NCBI GenBank assembly: GCA_021772465.1 | Contig: JAJFLX010000001.1 | Location: forward strand, 124,001-188,000 | Length of the DNA: 64,000 nucleotides | From: Chlamydiota bacterium | GTDB lineage: Bacteria > Chlamydiota > Chlamydiia > Chlamydiales > JAAKFR01 | Reading direction: 5' to 3' | Part shown: positions 41,846 to 49,604 of the stretch, piece after piece | How positions within the stretch are numbered: the first letter of the stretch is position 1 | How the letters are laid out: the number at the start of each line of letters is the position of its first letter | The notes under the pieces: generated by a model | Seen by the model: the letters and a program-made list of their open reading frames with translations, nothing else | What the model was told of the DNA's origin: nothing | The model's database searches: none | Position numbers and translations under genes: made by a program

Positions 41846-42322
41846 CTACTTCATCAAACCTTTGAGGTAATCTGCATACGCCTTAGGTCCTCCAGGGCGA
41901 TAACCCGACTCAGCAACAAAATTTCCGTTTGCATCGAGCAAAATCACGGTTGGAAAACCGGTTACTCCATATTGCTGCTTGAGCTTATTGTTGAGCTCTT
42001 GCTGCTCAGAAGGAAGGGTATTTTTCATAGGATAATCGAGCTCTACAAAGATAAAATCATTGCCTACGAGCTGCGCAAATTCGGGTTGTGAAAAGACCTC
42101 TTTATCCATCTTTTTGCACCATCCACACCAATCTGAGCCGGTAAAAAAGAGCAAGACGGGTTTGTTTGCTTTCTTCGCAGCGCTCATCGCCTGGTTGTAG
42201 TTGGTCTGCCAATGGATCGTTTTTTGATTCTGATTTTGCAATGGAGCGCTTGGAGCCTCGTTTGCAAAAATGGGGGCAGTGAGTAGCATGGCAATGCAGC
42301 TCATAAGAAAAGTTCGTTTCAT
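41846..42322 (-). CDS. Periplasmic thioredoxin-like oxidoreductase, DsbH-like
   Basis: 158 residues from ATG 42322, with AGGAGGA six bases upstream. A signal peptide (MKRTFLMSCIAMLLTAPIFA) is followed by a short linker and a thioredoxin domain with the redox site SDWCGWCKKMD (Cys about 77 and 80) and YGVTGFPTVILLDANG around the cis-proline. It resembles chlamydial DsbH, a periplasmic reductase; the core of DsbH as I recall is CMWC, here CGWC. The neighbour has a related fold without the cysteines. It would keep cysteine-rich envelope proteins reduced during development. Confidence 0.85.
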   Translation of the reverse strand: MKRTFLMSCIAMLLTAPIFANEAPSAPLQNQNQKTIHWQTNYNQAMSAAKKANKPVLLFFTGSDWCGWCKKMDKEVFSQPEFAQLVGNDFIFVELDYPMKNTLPSEQQELNNKLKQQYGVTGFPTVILLDANGNFVAESGYRPGGPKAYADYLKGLMK

Positions 42323-42403
42323 CTGATGTCCTCCTATCCAAAACATTCTTGTAGAATCCACAATTTACAAAAGCTGGTAATATGTGTATACTTACAATGC
42401 AAA

Positions 42404-42859
42404 ATGCCTCCCCCAACCCTGATTTTACGACACCGAAAAGAAAACCTTAAGAAATGTTCTCTAAAGGGATTAGAGTCTAATCCCAACTTTTTTTTCTACC
42501 GTTACCCCCTTAAGCACCCCCTCCCCTTTTTAGGGAATTATATTCTACTCACACCAGATGCTCCTCTTTTGAGGGGCTCTGATAGCGATTCGGGTATTCT
42601 GCTCATCGACGGCACCTGGGCTGGTGCGGAAAAAATGCTAAAAATCATCCCTGAATCTGTGCCACGCCGCTCTCTGCCCCCTTCTATTCAAACCGCCTAT
42701 CCTAGAAGACAGAGCTGTAAAACGGGGCTCGCGTCGATTGAAGCGCTCTTCACTGCTTTCACAATTTTAGGAAGGGATACGGAAGGATTGCTCGATCACT
42801 ACTATTGGCGCGATCCTTTTTTGGAAAAAAACCGATCGTCCCCTATAGTAGTGCCATGA
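42404..42859 (+). CDS. DTW/Tsr3-superfamily aminocarboxypropyltransferase-like protein
   Basis: 151 residues. The segment GILLIDGTWAGAEKMLKIIP holds the DTW-type motif (GTW here), and KTGLASIEALFTAFTILG fits the helix after it. LILRHRKE near the start and the final YYWRDPFLEKN also match the group. Members move the aminocarboxypropyl group of SAM to uridine in tRNA (DTW, TapT) or rRNA (Tsr3). I infer an RNA-modifying role but cannot choose the target. ATG 42404 is used; no clear Shine-Dalgarno is present. The stop overlaps the next gene as ATGA. Confidence 0.65.
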   Translation: MPPPTLILRHRKENLKKCSLKGLESNPNFFFYRYPLKHPLPFLGNYILLTPDAPLLRGSDSDSGILLIDGTWAGAEKMLKIIPESVPRRSLPPSIQTAYPRRQSCKTGLASIEALFTAFTILGRDTEGLLDHYYWRDPFLEKNRSSPIVVP

Positions 42860-43410
42860 CCCCTCTTGTCTCCTTCTACAATCGCAGTGAGAGTCTGCTT
42901 TTTCAATTCCTCATTCATGAGGTTCTCCAAGCAGCGCACCTTCTAGAGACATCGCTCTCGCTCAAAACAAAGCAAAAACTGGTTGGGAGCAAAGAGAAGA
43001 GGTGGTTCTCAAGGGAGGGACATCTCCCCTTGATTCTTCATTTTTGCGAGCTTCAATCAGAAGAGAACAAGGAGCTGAAAAAAACGATCTGCAGAGCTCA
43101 AGATGCGGCGCAAGATGAGAAGTGGCCTGTTGTAAAAGAGGCCCTACTCGAATTTGGGCGCCATGCGTTAGAGACCCTACCCAGATATAAGGAATCACCT
43201 CATGTTCTTTACTTTCTTCTCACCCAACACGATAGAATCGATCGAGCATTTGGCAAAACCACAACACTTCACGCGCTCAGGCGTGTGTTTGGACAAAATC
43301 TCGAATCGATGGCAAACGCCTTGATTGAGTGTATGTCCCTTCGAGGGTTCCAAAACCTTTCAAGCCAAATCATCCATGAGACCAAGCGAATTTCTAATGA
43401 AACAAAATAA
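42856..43410 (+). CDS. Unknown helical protein upstream of priA
   Basis: 184 residues from ATG 42856, which overlaps the DTW-gene stop as ATGA. It is mostly alpha-helical and charged, with no signal peptide or membrane segment (for example LLFQFLIHEVLQAAHLLETSL and DEKWPVVKEALLEFGRHALE). I recognise no domain. It belongs to a run of overlapping genes ending with priA, so it is cotranscribed with an RNA-modification gene, another unknown and the replication restart helicase. The coding call rests on overlaps and on the long open frame. Confidence 0.6.
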   Translation: MTPLVSFYNRSESLLFQFLIHEVLQAAHLLETSLSLKTKQKLVGSKEKRWFSREGHLPLILHFCELQSEENKELKKTICRAQDAAQDEKWPVVKEALLEFGRHALETLPRYKESPHVLYFLLTQHDRIDRAFGKTTTLHALRRVFGQNLESMANALIECMSLRGFQNLSSQIIHETKRISNETK

Positions 43411-43954
43411 ACGAGAGTTTGCAGCGCTTGTGAGAGCCACGCTTACTTTTTTGCAACCCGACTGGAATGAAACTACTTCAGTCCCCTCTCTCCCTCTTCC
43501 GATCAAGCCGGAGCCAAAAAAAAAGGAACCACCTCCACCTTGGAAACTCTCCCCTCCCCCGACATCGGAAGCTCCAATCTCTCGTTTTTCTAAGTTTTTT
43601 CAACCCCAACATGAAACCACCTCTATCTACCTCTTTGCTCTGGACCTCAGTGTGAAACAAAAAGATTTCCTTGAAAATGTCGCTCAAGCGATCTCTGAGC
43701 ATATTGGGCCTACAAAACTTGTAGCGGCCCCCCTACAACACCTCTTAGAAGATCCCAAAATTCGCCTCTTAATCGCCCCTTTCTCGCTATTGAATAAAAA
43801 GTTCCCGGAAGTACAATCACACCAGTATCTTCTAATGGGAGCACAATTTTTGTTGCCCATGGAGCCAATCGACTCCTATCTCACTGACCTCGATCTGAAA
43901 CGGGAACTATGGAATCAACTCAAACTTTTCCCCGCTATGCTTCAGTCATCTTAG
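43397..43954 (+). CDS. Unknown protein overlapping priA
   Basis: 185 residues from ATG 43397 (MKQNKREFAALVRATL). The middle (about 25-65) is proline- and lysine-rich, a likely flexible linker (IKPEPKKKEPPPPWKLSPPP). The C-terminal part (about 75-185) looks globular: YLFALDLSVKQKDFLENVA, LIAPFSLL, YLLMGAQFLLPMEPIDSYL. It might be related to the hypothetical gene next to priA in Chlamydia (CT779, from memory). It overlaps the previous gene by 14 bases and priA by 46, so the three are coupled. Function unknown. Confidence 0.6.
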   Translation: MKQNKREFAALVRATLTFLQPDWNETTSVPSLPLPIKPEPKKKEPPPPWKLSPPPTSEAPISRFSKFFQPQHETTSIYLFALDLSVKQKDFLENVAQAISEHIGPTKLVAAPLQHLLEDPKIRLLIAPFSLLNKKFPEVQSHQYLLMGAQFLLPMEPIDSYLTDLDLKRELWNQLKLFPAMLQSS

Positions 43955-46146
43955 ATGCTGCTGTCGACAAGCTCTTAGACTATGGCATCTCTGAAGAACA
44001 CGCTTCAAAACTCAAGCGTGGGATGCGAGTGCAAGTACCCGTCCGAGGCACTCTTCGCACGGCTTATGTCTATGAAATCAAAGAGAAAAGCGATTTTCCC
44101 AAAGTCCTCCCACTCGCAGCTATTCTCTCGGAGCATGAACTGATTGGCGAGTCCCTTTTTGAGCTCGCTCTTTGGATGAGTCGCTATTATGGGACTCCTT
44201 TACGAAAAGTGATTAAGAGCATGCTCCCAGCCAGCATTCGGCAAGGTCTTGCACATAAAGAGCAGTATTTTGTAAAGCGCATGCAATCAAAAGAGAAGCT
44301 CCGCCCTCTTTGTGAGACCCTTCGAGAAAAACACCCCGCTCAAGCAGCTGTTCTCGATGAGATGCTTTGCGCTCAAGAGGGTCTTTTGCTCTCTGAGCTT
44401 CTAGAAAAATCGGGAGTCTCAAGAAGCCCTGTTGAATCTTTAGTCAAAAAAGGGATCTTGCAGCTGGAGCAAATTCAAATTGATCGTTCTCCTCTCATCG
44501 GTGAAACCTATTTCAAAACTTCAGCAAAATCTCTCAATAGCGGGCAAGCAGAGGCTCTCAAAAAAATTGTCCGCTCTATGGATGGGCAAAGCTTCGAAAC
44601 ACATCTCCTGTTTGGTATCACCGGAAGTGGAAAAACAGAGGTCTACCTTCAAGCAATTGAGAATGTCCTTAAGCTCGGCCGCTCCTCTGTTATACTCGTG
44701 CCAGAAATCGCTCTCACGGCGCAAACAATTGAACGGTTTCGAGCTCGATTTGATACTGGCATCGCTGTTTTACACCACAGATTGAGCGCTGGAGAGCGCC
44801 GCGATGAGTGGCATCGAATCCGAAAAGGTGAAGCGAAAATCGTAATAGGGGCAAGATCTGCGCTTTTCTGCCCGCTGCAAAATCTAGGTTTAATTCTTGT
44901 CGATGAAGAGCACGATGGCGCCTACAAGCAAAGTGAGGAAGCTCCTTGCTACCACGCCCGCGACGTCGCTGTGATGCTAGGCAAAATGACAAATGCCACG
45001 GTAGTTTTGGGAAGTGCGACTCCAAGTCTCGAGAGCTACCGCAACGCGATGGAGGGAAAATACACCCTCTCTAAACTCACTTGCCGCGCTACCTCAGCTA
45101 AACTCGCTCATGTAAAAATTGTCGATATGAAAGCGGAATTTGAAAAGGCGGGGGGATTTACCACTTTTTCAGCTCCCTTGATCGAAGGGATTCAAAAGAG
45201 ACTCGAGCTTGGCGAACAGACGATTCTTTTTCTCAACAGACGGGGCTACCACACTTCTCTAAGCTGCAAAGGATGTGGGCATATTTTTCACTGCCCCCAC
45301 TGCGATGTGACTCTCACTTTCCATCGCAGTAAAGAGCAGCTCTCTTGTCACCTATGCAAATTCCAGCTCGTTTCTACTGCAACACAATGCCCACAGTGCA
45401 AGAGCTATGAGACACTCAAATATCGTGGAATTGGAACAGAGCAGGTCGAAAGAACTCTCCATGCCCTTTTTCCTGGTGTGCGCAGCTTGCGCGCTGATGG
45501 GGATACGACCCAACACAAAGGGAGCCATGAAAGGCTTTTTCGAGCCTTTGGCACGGGGAAAGCTGATGTACTGATCGGCACCCAGATGGTGACAAAAGGT
45601 CTCCACTTCCCTGCTGTGACTCTCGTTGCAGTGCTCAACGCGGACTCAAGCCTTCACATACCAGATTTTCGAGCCTCTGAGCAGGTCTTTCAACTCATCA
45701 CTCAAGTTGCTGGACGCGCGGGTCGAGGAGCTCTTCCTGGAGAGGTCATTATCCAGACTCAAATCCCAAGCCATCCGATCATTGAGTTTGCTGCAGCTCA
45801 AGACTATGAAGCTTTTTACGAAACAGAGGTAGCTGTTCGTAAGCAATTTGCTTACCCTCCCTTTACCCACCTCGTCAAACTCACTTTCAGCGGACCCAAC
45901 CCCTCTGAGGTGCAAGCAACAGCTACCGAGGTGCGTGATATGATCGAAAAAAATTTAGACAAGCAATACGAAGTCCATCCAGTTACCCCTTCTGGCTATG
46001 CAAAGATAAAAGACCAATACCGTTTTCAGTGCCTGATAAGAGGCGTTAGTACCTACCCTATTACAGCACTCCTTAGCCGCCTTACCATTCACTCGCGGCG
46101 AGTAAAACTCCACCTCGATGTCGATCCGCTTTCTACTTTTTTCTAA
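43909..46146 (+). CDS. priA: Primosomal protein N' (replication restart helicase)
   Basis: 745 residues. The N-terminal DNA-binding part (about 1-180) leads to a superfamily 2 helicase with Walker A GITGSGKTEVYLQA, Walker B VDEEHDGAYKQ and the GSATPSLES motif. A zinc-binding region has the paired cysteines CKGCGHIFHCPHCDVTL and SCHLCKFQL...QCPQCKS. The motif QVAGRAGRG follows. PriA reloads the helicase at stalled forks. The ATG at 43909 lies within the previous gene and has GGGAA close upstream. A tiny membrane protein and lysS follow. Confidence 0.95.
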   Translation: MESTQTFPRYASVILDAAVDKLLDYGISEEHASKLKRGMRVQVPVRGTLRTAYVYEIKEKSDFPKVLPLAAILSEHELIGESLFELALWMSRYYGTPLRKVIKSMLPASIRQGLAHKEQYFVKRMQSKEKLRPLCETLREKHPAQAAVLDEMLCAQEGLLLSELLEKSGVSRSPVESLVKKGILQLEQIQIDRSPLIGETYFKTSAKSLNSGQAEALKKIVRSMDGQSFETHLLFGITGSGKTEVYLQAIENVLKLGRSSVILVPEIALTAQTIERFRARFDTGIAVLHHRLSAGERRDEWHRIRKGEAKIVIGARSALFCPLQNLGLILVDEEHDGAYKQSEEAPCYHARDVAVMLGKMTNATVVLGSATPSLESYRNAMEGKYTLSKLTCRATSAKLAHVKIVDMKAEFEKAGGFTTFSAPLIEGIQKRLELGEQTILFLNRRGYHTSLSCKGCGHIFHCPHCDVTLTFHRSKEQLSCHLCKFQLVSTATQCPQCKSYETLKYRGIGTEQVERTLHALFPGVRSLRADGDTTQHKGSHERLFRAFGTGKADVLIGTQMVTKGLHFPAVTLVAVLNADSSLHIPDFRASEQVFQLITQVAGRAGRGALPGEVIIQTQIPSHPIIEFAAAQDYEAFYETEVAVRKQFAYPPFTHLVKLTFSGPNPSEVQATATEVRDMIEKNLDKQYEVHPVTPSGYAKIKDQYRFQCLIRGVSTYPITALLSRLTIHSRRVKLHLDVDPLSTFF

Positions 46147-46166
46147 ATGCGATACACTTCAGGCCA

Positions 46167-46325
46167 ATGAAAAGATGCTGGTTAGCCTTCCGACATGCGT
46201 CCGTCCAGGCAAAAATTTTCTGGGTCGTCACATTGAGTGTCGGCCTTCTTACGGTGGGGATGTGCCTTTACCCCTACCTCTGGTTTGATAAACACCGCAG
46301 TGGAAAAGAAAAAACATATGAATGA
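46167..46325 (+). CDS. Small single-pass membrane protein
   Basis: 52 residues, too short for most gene finders. The N-terminus is basic (MKRCWLAFRHASVQAK), then one hydrophobic helix (about 17-38, IFWVVTLSVGLLTVGMCLY) and a short charged tail (FDKHRSGKEKTYE). A CAGG lies four bases before ATG 46167, 20 bases after priA. Its last eight bases overlap the lysS start, so it could couple priA and lysS translation. I know no homologue. It may also be an accidental frame, but the placement and the clean basic-hydrophobic pattern argue for a real gene. Confidence 0.45.
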   Translation: MKRCWLAFRHASVQAKIFWVVTLSVGLLTVGMCLYPYLWFDKHRSGKEKTYE

Positions 46326-47880
46326 TAAACCCTCCTACCATCAGCACGAAGAATTTCGAAACCGAACTCAGAAACTTGCTGACATCAAACAACTCGGCGT
46401 TGAGCCCTATCCCCACCGCTACAGACCCACGCATACAGCGAAACAGATCCATGAAGCCTATGATAGCCTCCCCATCGGGAGCAGTGAGGATGCGGGACGG
46501 GGGGAAACAGACTCCGCATGCGTAGCCGGTCGCATCATCCTCTTCCGCGCGATGGGAAAAAATGCCTTTGCCCAGCTCCAGGAAGCGACTCACAAAATCC
46601 AACTCATGTTCAACAGAGACCTCACTCAAGTAGAAGGTCTTCAATCCCCTGATATCACTCCCCTCAAATTCATCGAAAAAAAAATCGATTTGGGAGATCT
46701 CGTCGGGGTGGAGGGACACCTTTTTAGGACACAGAAAGGCGAGCTCACTCTTTTTGTCAAAAAGCTTACGCTTCTTTGCAAAACACTTCTCCCCCTTCCA
46801 GAAAAGCACAGTGGATTGATTGACAAAGAGATGAGGTACAGAAAAAGGTGGCTAGATCTCATTACTCACGAAGAGGTGCGTGACGTATTTATCACTCGCA
46901 GCAAGATGATGCGCATCATCCGAGATACTTTAAGCGAACAAGAGTTTTTTGAAGTAGAGACCCCTGTCTTGCAGAATCTCTATGGTGGGGCTGAGGCGCG
47001 CCCGTTTGAAACGCACATCCAAGCAACGGATCAAGACGTCTATCTCAGAATCTCCCTTGAAATTGCTTTGAAAAAAATTCTTGTGGGCGGAATTGAGCGC
47101 GTCTATGAGATTGGAAAAGTCTTTCGCAATGAAGGGATTGATCGGACCCATAACCCTGAGTTTACCATGCTCGAGGCTTATGCCGCGTATTGGGACTACA
47201 ATGACATGATGGCCTTTGTTGAAAACCTCATTGAGCGCATTGCCCTTGAGCTACATGGATCGACCAAGCTCAACTACGATCTCAACGGGAATCCAGTTGA
47301 GATCGATGTCAAGGCCCCCTGGCGCCGAATAACCATGCAAGAGAGCATCCGTGAATATGCGGCTCTTGACACGAGTCAGTTGTCTGATGAAGAGATCCGC
47401 CAGGTGCTTCAAGAGCGAACTGAAATTGAACCAAAAAAGATCAAAGCGGCTCCCCGGGGTGCATTGATTGCGATGCTCTTCGATGAGTTTGTAGTCGATA
47501 AGTTGATCCAGCCTCATCACATTATAGACCACCCCATCGAGACGACACCTCTTTGCAAGCTCCACCGTGACCCCAAAGAGAAGGATGCTGGAATTGTTGA
47601 GAGGTTTGAAAGCTTTTTCCTAGGTAAGGAGCTCTGTAACGCTTACTCTGAGCTCAATGACCCTGAGATTCAACGCGAACTCCTTGAACTTCAGGCGCTC
47701 AAACGGCTTGACGGCGACGATGAGGCGCACCCGATGGATGAGGAGTTCATTGAAGCGATCTGCCAGGGGATGCCTCCTGCAGCTGGAGTGGGTATTGGAC
47801 TCGACCGTCTTGCGATGCTTTTCACCAATTCGGCTTCTATCCGCGATGTGCTCTATTTTCCGATCATGAAGTTAGCATAA
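46318..47880 (+). CDS. lysS: Lysyl-tRNA synthetase (class II)
   Basis: 520 residues from ATG 46318 (MNDKPSYHQHEEF); a longer frame begins at 46237 within the small membrane protein. The OB-fold anticodon domain (about 40-160) is followed by the class II core: motif 1 region MRYRKRWLDLI...VFITRSKMMRIIRD, motif 2 KVFRNEGIDRTHNPEFTMLEAYAAY, motif 3 GIGLDRLAMLFTN. It charges tRNA-Lys. The gene converges on the HTH gene at 47929, 48 bases away. In Chlamydia lysS also lies next to cysS. Confidence 0.96.
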   Translation: MNDKPSYHQHEEFRNRTQKLADIKQLGVEPYPHRYRPTHTAKQIHEAYDSLPIGSSEDAGRGETDSACVAGRIILFRAMGKNAFAQLQEATHKIQLMFNRDLTQVEGLQSPDITPLKFIEKKIDLGDLVGVEGHLFRTQKGELTLFVKKLTLLCKTLLPLPEKHSGLIDKEMRYRKRWLDLITHEEVRDVFITRSKMMRIIRDTLSEQEFFEVETPVLQNLYGGAEARPFETHIQATDQDVYLRISLEIALKKILVGGIERVYEIGKVFRNEGIDRTHNPEFTMLEAYAAYWDYNDMMAFVENLIERIALELHGSTKLNYDLNGNPVEIDVKAPWRRITMQESIREYAALDTSQLSDEEIRQVLQERTEIEPKKIKAAPRGALIAMLFDEFVVDKLIQPHHIIDHPIETTPLCKLHRDPKEKDAGIVERFESFFLGKELCNAYSELNDPEIQRELLELQALKRLDGDDEAHPMDEEFIEAICQGMPPAAGVGIGLDRLAMLFTNSASIRDVLYFPIMKLA

Positions 47881-47928
47881 AAATTTTATCTTGTCAACAT
47901 GAGCTCCAACACTTAAGAGCACTAACAA

Positions 47929-48156
47929 TCATTCAGTAATAAGACGCTCGGCGAGCTCAACTCCACGAGAAGTCAGCGCGATCCTATCGCTAGAGAGCAA
48001 CTTGACAAAGTTCGCCTTGCAGAGGCCATGGACCACGTTTTTGAGCTGTTTGGGGCTAAGCCCTAACCTTTCTGCCAGATCAAGCGGACTTGTCGTCTCC
48101 TCAGACTTCCCAACGAGATGATAGAGTGCAATGAGGAATTTTTCGTCTTTGGTCAT
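47929..48156 (-). CDS. Small winged-helix-like protein
   Basis: 75 residues. The pattern MTKDEKFLIALYHLVGKSEE, then DLAERLGLSPKQLKNVVHGL (a helix-turn-helix), and KLLSSDRIALTSRGVELAER is that of a small winged-helix DNA-binding domain. The C-terminal strand-turn RIALTSRG fits the wing. It might regulate nearby genes or act as an anti-sigma-like adaptor; nothing else supports a role. ATG 48156 overlaps the cysS stop as ATGA, so it is read with cysS. Confidence 0.6.
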   Translation of the reverse strand: MTKDEKFLIALYHLVGKSEETTSPLDLAERLGLSPKQLKNVVHGLCKANFVKLLSSDRIALTSRGVELAERLITE

Positions 48157-49604
48157 GCTTTTTTAAGTCTAGGCCCCTGATCTGTATCTTCAATCACATA
48201 CCCACTAGCTGTAATTTCATGCCTCAACTGATCAGCAAGTGTCCAATCCCTTGACTTTCGAGCCTCTTCCCTCTGCTCAAGCATCTCTTGGAGGTAGGGA
48301 GGGATCGCAGTCTCGTCTTCAAAAGTAAATATTCCAAGCACCCGGTTCAGTTTTTGCAACACATAGAGCACTTCACTTGCATCCCCGCCATTGAGTTTTT
48401 TCTTTTCGTGAAGCACATTGATCGCATGCATCAAATCGAAAAGTGCAGCAAGTGCGACAGAAATATTGAGATCGTCGGCCATCCCCTGAGAAAATTGTTC
48501 GATCGCTTGTTTAAGGGAGAGGTGGCATCGCTTAGTGGAGGCCTCTTTAGGATCAGCTAACTCTTGCATCCTTTGAACAAAATCTCTGAGGCGATGAAGA
48601 GAAGTTTTAGCTCCCTCTAGTCCATCAAAGGTAAAATTAAGCTGAGTGCGGTAGTGAGTATGCATCAACATGTAGCGTACCTCAATTCCAGAGTATCCCT
48701 TGTCGAGCAGATCGCGCAAAGTGTAAAAATTCCCCAAACTTTTGGACATCTTTTTGTGATTGACGATAAGGTGCTCAGAGTGCACCCAAAAGCGGGCAAA
48801 CGTTTTTCCTGTGTGCGCTTCAGATTGTGCAATTTCATTTTCATGGTGAGGGAAGATATTATCGACCGCTCCAACATGAAGGTCTAAAGTCTCGCCAAGC
48901 AAGTGCATCGCCATCGTTGAGCACTCGAGGTGCCAGCCCGGGCGACCTGGACCAAAGGGACTCTCCCAATAAATTTTTCCATCACGGCTCGGATCATAAC
49001 CCTTCCAGAGGACAAAATCTGAAGCGTTTTCTTTATCATACTCGTCGCTCGCAACGCGGGCTTCACCTGCCCCCACCTGCAACTCATCGAGCTTGAGATG
49101 AGAGAGCCGACCATATTTCGGGCACTTGTCGATCGAGTAGTAAATACTCTTGTCTTTACTCTTGTAGGCAATCCCTTTAGCTAGCAGCTTCTGGATGAAA
49201 TCAATCATATGAGGAATAAAATCAGTAGCTGCTGGGTAGTTTTCAGCCCTTTCAATTCCAAGCGATTGGATATCTGCAAAAAATGCATTTTTATACGGTT
49301 GAGTGAAGTCGGCAATCGTTTGATCACTCTCAATGGCGCCGCGGATCGTTTTATCATCGACATCGGTCAGATTCATCACCTGAGTCACCTGGTGTCCAAA
49401 GAATTTTAGCGTGCGACGGAGGATATCTTCAAAGACGTAGGTGCGGAAATTCCCAATGTGCGCATAGTTATAGACGGTAGGACCACATGTGTACATCTTC
49501 ACATGATTGTCGGCATGGGGACGAAAGATCTCTTTATGGCGACTCTCCGTATTGTAGAGTTGCACGGGCAGGCGTGGAAATTCAAAAGCTTCCTGATCAA
49601 TCAT
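48153..49604 (-). CDS. cysS: Cysteinyl-tRNA synthetase
   Basis: 483 residues of class I. The HIGH-type motif is HIGN in TVYNYAHIGNFRTYVFEDIL, preceded by the zinc ligand in KMYTCGPTVYNY. The second zinc region is GWHLECSTMAMHLLG...DNIFPHHENEIAQSEA, and the KMSKS loop is HKKMSKSLGNFYTL. The tRNA-binding tail (about 400-483) ends YLQEMLEQREEARKSRDW. It charges tRNA-Cys. Its ATG overlaps the stop of the aas gene as ATGA, and its stop overlaps the winged-helix gene. Confidence 0.96.
   Translation of the reverse strand: MIDQEAFEFPRLPVQLYNTESRHKEIFRPHADNHVKMYTCGPTVYNYAHIGNFRTYVFEDILRRTLKFFGHQVTQVMNLTDVDDKTIRGAIESDQTIADFTQPYKNAFFADIQSLGIERAENYPAATDFIPHMIDFIQKLLAKGIAYKSKDKSIYYSIDKCPKYGRLSHLKLDELQVGAGEARVASDEYDKENASDFVLWKGYDPSRDGKIYWESPFGPGRPGWHLECSTMAMHLLGETLDLHVGAVDNIFPHHENEIAQSEAHTGKTFARFWVHSEHLIVNHKKMSKSLGNFYTLRDLLDKGYSGIEVRYMLMHTHYRTQLNFTFDGLEGAKTSLHRLRDFVQRMQELADPKEASTKRCHLSLKQAIEQFSQGMADDLNISVALAALFDLMHAINVLHEKKKLNGGDASEVLYVLQKLNRVLGIFTFEDETAIPPYLQEMLEQREEARKSRDWTLADQLRHEITASGYVIEDTDQGPRLKKA

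Noticed and set aside
46249..46809. 186-residue minus-strand frame opposite lysS
   Set aside because: It mirrors a well-conserved synthetase and has no family pattern of its own.
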